This document shows positions 47,091 to 57,228 of a DNA stretch of 64,000 nucleotides, piece after piece. The position numbers were made by a program, and so were the translations under genes. The stretch comes from Anagrus nilaparvatae (taxonomy: Eukaryota > Arthropoda > Insecta > Hymenoptera > Mymaridae). The stretch lies in assembly GCA_022575985.1 (NCBI GenBank), contig JAKSXM010000007.1, forward strand, positions 55,520,501 to 55,584,500, given 5' to 3'. The notes beneath the pieces are model-generated. The model had not been told where the DNA came from and made no database searches. It saw nothing but the letters and a program-made list of their open reading frames with translations. How positions within the stretch are numbered: the first letter of the stretch is position 1; each line of letters begins with the position of its first letter.

Positions 47091-47836
47091 TAGGGTATTT
47101 CTTATTTCCCAAACTGCCCGTAGAGAAAAATACTGGCTCGAATATGATACTTAAGGTCGTAAAACTGTTATCAAAAAAAAAAATTTTTTAACAACTTGAC
47201 GTAGTGTGCCGATTTGCAAATGAAAATCGGTAAAAACCAGGAAAAAGGTTTTAAAAACGTTTTAGAAAGCTTTTACAAATTCTCCCAAAAAGTTTTTACT
47301 ATACTAAAATATTCTAAAAGCTTATTACTAACAAAATATCTGGAAAAAACTGTAAATTATATTATAAGAGGTTATTTTTAGGTATTTTGACCATTTAAAG
47401 AAGCCTTTTTTTATTGCCTCCTCGCTAAAATAAGAAATATGCATTTTTACTAAAAATCAATGAATAAAACAGTCAAATTGCAATTGGCGTGGATATTTGC
47501 TTTTTAGACGACTGTAAATTTAAAATAAAGTTCATATATCATAAAATTTGTTATAATTTACAGTTTTTTTCTAGATATTTTGTTACTAATAAGCTTTTAG
47601 GACATTTTAGTAGTTTTACTAAAAACTTTTTAAGTTTTTGGGACGGTTTCTAAAAGCTTTCTAAAACGTTTTAGAACCTTTTTTCTGGTTTTTACCGATT
47701 TTCATTTACAAATTGGCACACTACATCAAGTTGTTCATAAGAATTTGTTTTTCAGATAATAGTTTTATGACCTGAAGTATCATATTCGAGCCAGTATTTT
47801 TCTCTACGGGCTGTTTGGGAAATAAGAAACACCCTA
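47091..47836. mobile_element. hAT-type foldback with 8-bp target-site duplication
   Basis: The left end TAGGGTATTTCTTATTTCCC is mirrored by GGGAAATAAGAAACACCCTA. The flanks are ATATGCAG (47083-47090) and ATATGCAC (47837-47844), an 8-bp duplication with one mismatch. It fits the hAT preference nTnnnnAn. The arms of about 300 bp include CGTAGAGAAAAATACTGGCT with AGCCAGTATTTTTCTCTACG. Length is 746 bp, with no transposase frame. Confidence 0.8.
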
Positions 47837-47844
47837 ATATGCAC

Positions 47845-48530
47845 GAAATAATTTTAACCAAATAAGGCTGTTTTTTTTTTTAATCGGTTTTTAATTTCGA
47901 GAAACTTATTTTCTACCTGATAATAAAAACTCCAAGCACTTATAAGCAAATGGCTAGATTGATTTGGATAAATATTTAACCAAATGATCGAGTTTTGAGC
48001 TTAAAATAATAAAAAAAAAAAAGATACAGAGGCTAACTTACATTTTTATTGAATTTTTTGTTCAAATAAGGTTCATATTTACCAAAAATTAGATTTTATC
48101 TGGTAAATATTCAACCAGAGTAATTTAGTCATGCATCTTAGGCTGCCTTAAAAAAAATTTGTTATTTTGGTTCAAAAGACTCCTGGGTGCTGAAAACTAA
48201 TTCTAATTATAATAAAAAACATTTTGATAAAATATAAAATTACAATTTTAACCTAAAGTATCTAAAATAGTAAAAAATTTTTATTAAGAGAGTGACTAAT
48301 ATATATATATATATATATTATAAATATCCATAAACATATGTATATTTTATATTATCTTGGTACGTTAGTACTATATGGAAGCTTTAAATAAGTTTATATA
48401 CAAGTTTAATAACCTAAAGTGGTTTCTTTATGTATTATTAAATAAGATTTAGCCATAAACAACTTTGAATTATAAAACTTATTTATAAACTTTCATAACT
48501 TTTTGAAAAATTGTCATAGAAAATTTTTTT
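47845..48530. other. AT-rich spacer, no gene seen
   Basis: Contains a (TA)n run at 48299-48318. Nothing else noted. Confidence 0.4.
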
Positions 48531-48540
48531 TTCTTTTTTA

Positions 48541-49650
48541 TGTCATTGAAGTCTGGAACGTTCATGGAAAAATTCCCAACCTAAAAATGAAAAAAAAATT
48601 ATTTTAAAAAGAGGAAAATTTCTAAGTGGATTTTTGCTTAAATTTTTAGCAGTAAATGATTCCTTGTTGCAAAAGCTACAAAATACAAAAAAAAATTTCA
48701 TTTTTGAATCCCGGCAAACGGTAATAAATGTAAAAATAAAATTTTCAAAAATTCTTTGTATTTCATTTTTTCTTACATTAGAAATAATATGCAAAAAAAT
48801 CATTTGTGATAATTTTTTCTTTCAAATTTAGAATAATTTGATCACACTTTTTTATGATTTTAAGTCCGGCAAAGATATTTTAAATCTAAAAATAAAAAAA
48901 CTTGGATAGGTTAGAATCATGTTTTTTAAATTTTTCTTTATAATAATTAGGGATTTTGTAAAAAAAACTCTTATCCACAGGAGTATTTTTAATAAATACT
49001 TCATTCTAATACTGCTAAGGATTATTGTTATAAAAAATAATTTGCTTATTTTTTCATATTTTATTTTTCTCAATTTCAAATTTGACTTCTAGTTACTTAG
49101 TTGGTACCACTGTGCACTTCTAGCACATCAATTAAGTTGAAATAAAAACGCATTCCAGGCTTGTGCATCCGTATAACTTGGTAGAACGAAGTATTTATTA
49201 AAAATACTCCTGTGGATAAGAGTTTTTTTTACAAAATCCTTAATTATTATAAAGAAAAATTTGAAAAACATGATTCTAACCTATCCAAGTTTTTTGATTT
49301 TTAGACTTAAAATATCTTTGCCGGACTTAAAATCACAAAAAAGTGTGACCAAATTATTCTAAATTTGAAAGAAAAAATTATCACAAATGATTTTTTTGCA
49401 TATTATTTCTAATGTAAGAAAAAACGAAATACAAAGAATTTTTGAAAATTTTATTTTTGCATTTATTACCGTTTGCCGGGATTCAAAAATGATATTTTTT
49501 TTTGTATTTTGTAGCTTTTGCAACAAGGAATCATTTACTGCTAAAACTTTAAGCAAAAATCCACTTAGAAATTTTCCTCTTTTTAAAATAATTTTTTTTT
49601 TCATTTTTAGGTTGGGAATTTTTCCATGAACGTTCCAGACTTCAATGACA
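48541..49650. mobile_element. Foldback with 468-bp arms and a 10-bp target-site duplication
   Basis: The left end TGTCATTGAAGTCTGGAACG is mirrored exactly by CGTTCCAGACTTCAATGACA. The flanks at 48531-48540 and 49651-49660 are both TTCTTTTTTA. The arms (48541-49008 and 49183-49650) are equal in length and nearly identical, so the insertion is young or the arms are being homogenised. The 174-bp loop has GTACCACTGTGCACTTC. A 9-10-bp duplication suggests a Mutator-like element, though the duplicated word is a low-complexity pyrimidine run. Frames in the arms occur on both strands and are not genes. Confidence 0.8.
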
Positions 49651-49660
49651 TTCTTTTTTA

Positions 49661-52195
49661 TTAAATTTTTTGGTTTATAAAGTTTAAATAACTTTTTGAA
49701 TTTTTTGAAATTTAAATCGAGTAAATATAAAGTAATTTAAAATTAACAAAAGTCATATTTTCTGCTTAAATATTTGATGTTAATTTTATGAATTAATGTA
49801 ATACATTTTATACAAAATTAGAAAATAAATTTTTTGCTTGCTATAAGCTGAATATTTTCTCGTTTCAACTAAAAAAAAATTTCTTTAAAATAACAGTTGC
49901 TATTAAAGTGTATTATATATTCCATAGAAAAACTAAGAAAAATTAACGTTCGAGGATAAAAAAGACTTTTAAAAAAGAATAATTAAATTTATAGAGTTAC
50001 AAGTCATTTCAGTAAAAAAGTTTCATGTTCTTGTATTTCTTTACTTTAAATTTGTCTCTTAGAATAAAAGTGATGTACTGAATAGTTGAAATATCTTTAG
50101 CGCAGGATTATAAAATCCATTAAAATTTTTATTTTCATATTTCAAAGGTTATTTTTTACCTTAACAAATTTAATTTAATAAATCATACCTTCTAGAATAA
50201 GTGTTTAACGTTCGCAACGGAGTTTATCTGATACCTTCCTATCTAACTTTTGCTCTTTCAAGCTCCTGCAGAACTAAAATTGACTGAAACAAAAACACTC
50301 GTTTTTCTGTTCAACCATTACGAGTTGAATAATCTTCCATTCACTCTGAATGCACATACATTTATACAAATCTAGATATACTTGTAAAGTTCATCAAAAA
50401 CACCTTTTGTTTCTATTAGTTTATTTTTTTTATCATCTTTTGATAAAAAAAAATTAGAATGAATTTGAATGTGATCTTTCATGAGGCATTCCAGGGGTCA
50501 AATTTCATTCACTAGAAAAACAGAATTCACGAATTCAAGAAACTTCATGAATTATACATAAAGACTAGCGATTAATGAAAAGTAACCAAAGCTAGTCGTG
50601 AGCAGACATTGCCATAACTAGTGAAAATTATGAAATACACTTATTTCTGAGAGATACCCTTTTTTATGATAAAACTCTTTTTTTAGATTAGAATGAACAA
50701 ATTGCAAATTGCAAACAACTGAAATTCAACCCCAGGTATTAATTAAATTTTATATTGTTATTTATTTATAAAAAATGTTTGAAAAAAGTTTATTTGAAAT
50801 GGGTCTTATCAGCCTTATAGTTTTAACGCTGGTAGTACAAGCACAGCATTACAAAGCTTTATTTACTAGTTTATTAATGAAAATGTAAATTTTATGACTG
50901 TGTATAATAAACTCATAAAGTTTATTTATGCATTCCGAATCTGGAAATGATAACTTTAGATTAACTTGTATGCCTATTAAAAATATTTTCATACACGTTG
51001 GTAGGGAATATTATTAGACAATTTTAAAGTAAAGGAATGTAATAGTAATACTTCTGTATTTACAATCGTAAATGAAGGCAATTGAAGTTTTAACTTTTAA
51101 GTATTGAAATTTCGAGGTACATTGAAATAAAATTCCTGTTGTGGCAACCGGAATTATTTTTTTGTTTTAAATAATTGAAAAAAAAGGTTTTTAAAAATGA
51201 TTTTTACTCATTTAAAATGAAAGCAAAACGGAATGATGGGACTTTTAGACAAAAATACTTTTTTTTCTAATTCTTTATGTCATTTGCAACCATTCAAAAT
51301 AAAAAAAAAATTTCTTCTGCCACAACCAAAATTCCGGTAATTTCAACCAAGATACTGCTAGGACTAATAAGAATTCTGGTAACGAAAACCGCATTTTTTT
51401 TACAGTGAAAAATTTTTTGATGATTCCAGCAAAAATGGTTAAAAGAATCAAATCGTTCTAGTAAAACGACAAAGCTGAATAAAAACTACTAATATTAAAG
51501 AAAATTTAATTATTACATTAATAAATAATTAATTGTCAAAAGTTTCGCTATTTTAACAATTTTACGGTGTAATTATCATTCAATTTTATCGTCAAAAAGA
51601 AATCGTCTTTGATTTTTTGAGACACTAGTTTTCTTTGTATTTATTTTTGTGAAAATTAAATCAGATTTATGTAAAACTAAAGTAAATTAATCCATTCATT
51701 AAATTAATATAAAAAATTTTCTTTCCTAAAAAAAAAATATAATCTCAAAAATGTAGGTATAAAAGATTTTCAATACTGCTGATTAAAAATTGTAAAAAAG
51801 TAATTAAATCAAAGTTACTTTAAAAGGTTTTTATCTTATAATATGTCAAGAAGTTATTTTATAATTAATTTATATTGTTATTACTTAATTAGTAAAAAAT
51901 AAATGAAACATATTATAAAAAAAAGAGTGTATCTTTATAGTCTTAAAACAATCTTTGAATAAAGAAAAATAAAGAAAGTGTCAAGAATTACAAAAGATAT
52001 TTTGATAATATATAATCTTAAACTCTACATAATCTTATCCGCTCTATTTTGCCCTAATCATGAAAGTTTTAAGTTTTTTGTTTTAAAGCATGCTTCAAGC
52101 ATCTTAATATAAGTCGCAGATGGTTTTTTCGCGCTTCGTTTGCAAAAACTATAGCTAAAATCTTCTTGCATTTTAAAAAGATATACATAATTTAA
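49661..52195. other. Intergenic DNA, no gene seen
   Basis: The part 50200-50380 is of mixed composition. Around 51136-51320 the words TGTGGCAACCGGAATT and CCACAACCAAAATTCCGG form a weak inverted pair. No gene seen. Confidence 0.4.
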
Positions 52196-52206
52196 ATTCA
52201 AATACT

Positions 52207-52380
52207 TCAACCGTGTATAACCGTGTCATTATAAATAAATAAAAAGGAATGCCGTGTCCAACCATATGAAAAATTTATTTAAAAAATCAACCGTGTTTAA
52301 CCGTGTGAAAAATGAATTTATAGCTGCTGCCATGTTAAACCGTATCAAAATTACAAAACCCATTAAAACCGTTTCTGAAC
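52207..52380 (+). repeat. Clustered AACCGTGT words
   Basis: AACCGTGTATAACCGTGT at 52209 and AACCGTGTTTAACCGTGT at 52289 are paired words 80 bp apart, followed by weaker AAACCGTATC and AAACCGTTTC. It looks like a short degenerate tandem repeat. Confidence 0.5.
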
Positions 52381-52454
52381 GCTTAAAGTGCCAAAATTTT
52401 TTTATTAAGTATTATTATTAATTAATTATTTTTGCTAATTAAGGAGTGAAATAT

Positions 52455-52690
52455 TAACTTTTCATAGAAAAGTCCTCGAAATTCTTGATCAGCGACCCGA
52501 AAAACCCTTATGGACCAAATCTGACCGCCCATAATTCGAATACATCAAAAATACCCCTTTTTAGGGGTATTTGTTGCAAATTTAAGGGTGATACGCCAAT
52601 TTCTCATAGAAAAAAACCCGAAATTCGTGAACAGCGACCCGAAAAACTTAAAAATTTATCTTTAAAAAATTAAGGATGAATTTTCAAAGA
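52455..52690 (+). repeat. Two-copy tandem repeat of about 140 bp
   Basis: TTCTTGATCAGCGACCCGAA (from about 52480) and TTCGTGAACAGCGACCCGAA (from about 52622) are each preceded by TCATAGAAAA. A partial third unit (TTTTCAAAGAAAAAATTCTC) follows. Confidence 0.5.
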
Positions 52691-52869
52691 AAAAATTCTC
52701 CGAGCAAACATACTATAAAAGGACCCAAACCCACAGTTTTGAATTCACCAAAGTCTTGGCAATGTTTCCCTCTTCTTAGATTTTCAATTTTTATCTAACA
52801 TTTTCTGAAAATTAGGTTTTTTCAAAAAAGTTGGATTCTAACCTGTACTGCCCCTTAAGATTTAAAATT

Positions 52870-53557
52870 TTTTATTTGCATAAGATACTTAACGCAATCA
52901 TATCATAAGCTGCAATTATATTATCGTTAACTGTCTTTGCATACTTAATTAATTTTACAATACTGATAAGCAACTTGTCGATTTTTTTTAGTGGCCAACT
53001 TTGACCCGAAATATTGAGTTTGCAGTTTGATTTAATCGCAAATTTGACATCAGATTCTGAAAGTTGAGACTTTTTTACATGGGGATATACATTTTGAAAT
53101 ATATAAATTTTTGTTTTAAAATTAATTTAATGTGCAAAAACAAAACTACTCGTAGGTAGATATAAGCTCTTGGGCGTCATACGTGTAATTAAATAAAATG
53201 TCGATTAATTAATAATTAATAATACTATATCTAGTGTTCTTTTGCGTTTTTATGATATTTCACTGATGCAAAATTTATGCAAAAGCTATGAAATTTATCG
53301 TGCGGATAACATTTAGAAGGTTTTTCACCTGTATGAAGCAAAAGTACAAGAATAAACATGCCTTTAGAAATACCGGATTGGGACCAAAAACAATAGGTGT
53401 CATTAACTCGATAAAATAAACTCAGTTTTAAAAAATGAAAGCAATCCGTTTGATCGTTTTGGCTATATCGTGTCCGAAAGGTGTCGATTTTTGCATCCAT
53501 TAAGGTAGAGCTTCGCTCTATAATAAACTTACTCTTAAAAAATATACAAATATGCAC
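52870..53557. repeat. Partial copy of the large block (equivalent of 15.0-16.3 kb)
   Basis: The words ACTGATAAGCAACTTGTCGA, GCTCTTGGGCGTCA and TGATATTTCACTGATGCAAA follow in the same order as at 15.03, 15.19 and 16.03 kb. The AGGCACG element present in copy A is absent here. The copy ends with the hairpin word GTAGAGCTTCGCTCTATAA, as at 16303. Confidence 0.7.
53231..53557 (-). pseudogene. Second copy of the C2H2 zinc-finger fragment
   Basis: The minus-strand frame carries MDAKIDTFRTRYSQND, then HTGEKPSKCY and a degenerate finger (YHKNAKEH). It matches 16010-16279 closely over about 290 bp. In this copy the frame extends upstream to an in-frame ATG at 53557. The conserved HTGEKP linker and the missing second cysteine are shared, so the decay predates the duplication. 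No function is expected. Confidence 0.6.
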
Positions 53558-53730
53558 AGACTTTTAAAAATTTATTTTGGAATTTTTTAATTTCTGCAAA
53601 TTTTTAAAGAGTTTTCAAGATTAATTCTGTATCATGTTAGTAAATTTATCCATCTTAGCGAATTTACATCCTGTCAATAATTTTGACTAGAAAAAATTAT
53701 TAATAAATTTTGAAGTTACCTTACAGACTA

Positions 53731-54732
53731 ACAAGGAGAGACCAGAATATTTGGGTTGCCAAATTACAATCTATAGTTATGAATGACTTTAATCTGTTGC
53801 AAAAACATCCAAGATACCCTTCGTTTATTTCAACGCACTAAGCCTAGAAACACAGGGCTCAATGTTATGAAAATCTTATTAAACTAGATTTTTATTCAAT
53901 TTCCCAAATAACGCCGTCATCTTGCAATTCAACCAAAATATATACTTTCCAATTGGTCTCATTTTTTTTTTTGTATAAGTACCACCTTACAATTTCTATA
54001 AACGAAATTTTTCATTACCGTTTTTTTTATCGCTATAGTCAATAAATGTCCATTTTGGGCCAAAAATTACCAATTTTCAAATTGTCAATACTTATCAAAA
54101 ATTGTTTACTCGTTCCTTTAAAATTGTTCCTTCAGCAGGTGGGTCCCTTAGAAGATATGATAATTTAAAGATAGAGTCTCAATTAATGTTTTTTTTTTTT
54201 TTTAATTTTATCAAAATCTTTATGGAGTCATATCTCGCAAGAGTCTAAAGCAAAATGTATGATTAAAAAACTTTTGGATACTTGGATTTTATTTTAAATT
54301 TTTGAGACCTATAAAACTCATTTACATAAAAAATTACAATCTTAACAATAATTTTAAAATTGGTCATTTTGGAAATGTAAAGGGGAAAAAAAATTAAAAA
54401 AAAAAAATCAGACATTTGGTTTATTGACTATAGCGATGAAAAAAAAAGGTGATGAAAAATAGCAGTTTACGTTTAATGAAAGATAAAACTTAAACAACAA
54501 AAAATGAGACCAACCAAAAGTATTTTGGTTGGAATTTAATATGACAGCGTTATTAGCAAAATTGCCCAAAAACGATATTTTAATATTGTCGTAACATTGA
54601 GCTTTGCGTATCTAGGATCAAAAGGTGCGTAGGAATAAACGGAAGGTATCTTGGGTTTTTTTTCAACATATTAAAGTCATCCATAACAATAGATTGTAAT
54701 TTGGCAAGCAAAATGTTCCGGTCTCCCGTTGT
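53731..54732. mobile_element. Foldback, about 1 kb
   Basis: The left end ACAAGGAGAGACCAGAATAT is mirrored by CCGGTCTCCCGTTGT. The arms pair across TTGCCAAATTACAATCTAT / ATAGATTGTAATTTGGCAA. They also pair across the AACCAAAATA...TTGGTCTCATTTTTT word that belongs to the core shared with the 35-kb and 58-kb foldbacks. The arms are diverged. No clear target-site duplication. Confidence 0.65.
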
Positions 54733-55006
54733 AAACAAAAATAAGAAGATAAGTCCTTTTATTACGATAACTGATTTTTTCATAAAAATACACTTTTTAA
54801 GCTCCTGTGTAGCAAAATTTATTAATTTTTTTTTATATTTCTATATTTTAATTTAATATATTTTTTAAGAGTATATTTTACCAAATATAAATAAATCCAT
54901 CTTCTTACTAAAAATATTAAGATATTAAACTGAGGAATGTTATGCTTCGTAGAAATTTCAGACTTGTTTTTCTTAAAATAAAAAATTCAAGACTTATTTA
55001 GATATA

Positions 55007-56081
55007 TGAGGGATTCCGCCTTAACTGAGCCCAAGTTGAATCGAGGGATCGTAAAAATTGGTCCAAACTATTCTTTTCCGAAAATAAAAGGAAAATTAAG
55101 TCCCCCTAGAGCTTTTTAGCTTTCTTGGTCAAATTCTTGATTTTTGGTTGTAACTTTTGTGTATTTGGATTTCGGTTTATTGACTCAAAATATATTCTAT
55201 TCAAGATGCTTATAGAGAATTTCTCGCAGAATTCATTTCCGAGGTTCAAAATTTAATTTGGAGTGCGCATGCGTAATAAATTATATTTTAACTTACGTTT
55301 TTTTGATAAAATTTAAAACGGAATTTCGAACAAAAAAAATGAAAATTATAGATTTGAGCACAAATTTAACAAACCTTACTGAAAGTTATATTTTTAAACC
55401 AAATTTCCTGAGCAATCTGAATTTTCGGGCTGATTTTCCTTTGGTCCCATGACTTGTCTGGATATTCAAAAAGTTTGAAAAATAATAGTTTAAAAAATAC
55501 CATTTTTTGATCTAGAGTTTTCAGATGAGCGTATTCCATAAACTTTTTTTTTTAATGATGAAAATAGCTTATCAGATAAAAAACCTGAGCCTAAACGGTA
55601 GAAAATCGAGCCTAAACGTAATTTCTGGCGCATTTGCAGTCCAAATCAAATTTTGATCCCCGGAATCAAATCTTGCGGAAAAATACACTGAATTTCCTAC
55701 ACTGAATTACGTATGATAGCTACCATGAAAAAACTATCCTCTAGCTATAAGAGGAATCCGCTTGCGGCAAGTGGAATTTTACTTGTGACAAGAAAAAAAT
55801 CAGCTCGCCACAAGTTTTTCAGTATATAAGCACATAGAAAGAAAGTATTTTTCTGAGCAAAATAAGCAAATACTTATCTGACAGCAAAAATAACAATATT
55901 TTGAGTCAACAACAGTAGCCAAAAACACAAAAATGTCTGCCAAAAATCCAAGATTGGACCTAGAAAGCTAAAATTGGCTTAGAGTACTTAGTTTTAGCTG
56001 TACTTTCGGAAAAAAATATATTTTTACCCATTTCTTTGACCCTTAAGTTCAACTTGGACCCAGTTGGGGTGGAATCCCTCA
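55007..56081. mobile_element. Foldback with TGAGGGATTCC ends
   Basis: The ends TGAGGGATTCC and GGAATCCCTCA are mirrored, with inner words CCAAGTTGAA / TTCAACTTGG and TGACTCAAAATAT / ATATTTTGAGTCA. TA borders both ends, consistent with a TA target. Arms are about 250 bp and diverged. The inner part also has mirrored AAGTGGAATTTTACTTGTGA-type words on one side only. Confidence 0.65.
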
Positions 56082-57019
56082 TATTTATTCTTTGGAATTT
56101 GGTAATTTTTTTTTCTGAATTATATAAGAAAATATGAGTAAGATAGACTGTTAGTTATATTTTAACTATCTGCATCCATAATAAATAAAATTTTTATCAA
56201 AAAATCATTTGATAGTACACTCAAAAAAAAAAAAAGTTAGAGTAGTTCAAATAATAATTTAAGTACTTTACCCTTTTATTTTTATATAAAATAAAATTTT
56301 TCGCATTCTTTTTTATACGCTTGGTCGATTTAGCGCTCTCGCTGTCTTTTTTACGCTCACTCAGGATTTTTTTTTTTGCTTATAATTTTGAATAGTACTT
56401 GCAAAAAGAATTATTTTTCCAAAGAAAAGTTAAGTTAGTTTTCGATTTTCGAGGATGTTTGTTACTAACTTGATTCATTGTAGTTTGAACTACGCCCCTT
56501 TTTATAGATACTTTTTTCCTATTTTGTTGAAATACTTTATTATTTTTTTTTCAATGAAGATTAGCTTGACTGCATATAAATTTAAGACTTTTGCTGAATT
56601 GATTTTGTTATTTATTTTTATTATTTTTTTTTTCTTGAATTATATTTACTGATGCATTGATATTTTAATAAAAATATTTATTAAAAAAGAAAATACTAAA
56701 AATTCTTTTATTTGTGAGTACCTTATAAAAAATTTAATTAAAAAAAAAAAGTTATACTAATACTTATTATTATAAAAAAATCTTAGCATTGTTCTGAGCA
56801 AAATAAATTAATTTTAATATTTATTTTAGCTTGTTAAAAATATTAATTTCAACGATTACATGATTTCTTAGAAGTAATTATAATTTTTTTTTAATTAGGT
56901 ATAAAATACATTTTATATTATAAAAAATATACAAATAATTACAAAAGTACATAATTATAAAAAAAATTTATCTTACAAAAACAAATTGACATAGTATTTT
57001 TCTTATTCTTATGTTATAG
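56082..57019. other. AT-rich DNA upstream of the first visible beat exon
   Basis: Probably intron, because the first exon found opens mid-codon after an AG acceptor. The 65-codon hydrophobic frame at 56455-56652 is AT-driven and lacks a donor in a suitable phase, so I do not take it as the signal-peptide exon. Confidence 0.45.
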
Positions 57020-57228
57020 GTGTAAGATGCTTAAAAAATGTTAGCCTACAGCTTATTCCTGAAGTGGTAGAACGAGGTCGTGAGGTGGTTTTAAGATGTG
57101 AATATGACTTGGAAGATGCACCTTTGTATTCACTTAAGTGGTATCGTGGTTTTTATGAATTTTACAGATATTCACCTAGTGAAAATCCATCTACAAAAAT
57201 ATTTAATTTTTCATGGATCAATGTTGAT
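57020..57228 (+). CDS. beat-like: beat exon a (first half of Ig domain 1)
   Basis: The acceptor is TTATAG before 57020. The exon begins with the last two bases of a split codon, then VRCLKNVSLQLIPEVVERGR. It ends NVD at a GTAAGT donor (phase 0). It carries the first Ig cysteine and the KWY tryptophan. An extra cysteine sits at residue 3. Confidence 0.9.

Noticed and set aside
48543..49629. Several 65-86 codon frames on both strands
   Set aside because: They mirror each other because they lie in the two arms of a foldback. No family resemblance.
56455..56652. Hydrophobic 65-codon frame just upstream of beat exon a, as a possible signal-peptide exon
   Set aside because: It is Phe/Ile-rich as expected from T-rich DNA, and I see no donor in the phase needed to join the split codon at 57020.
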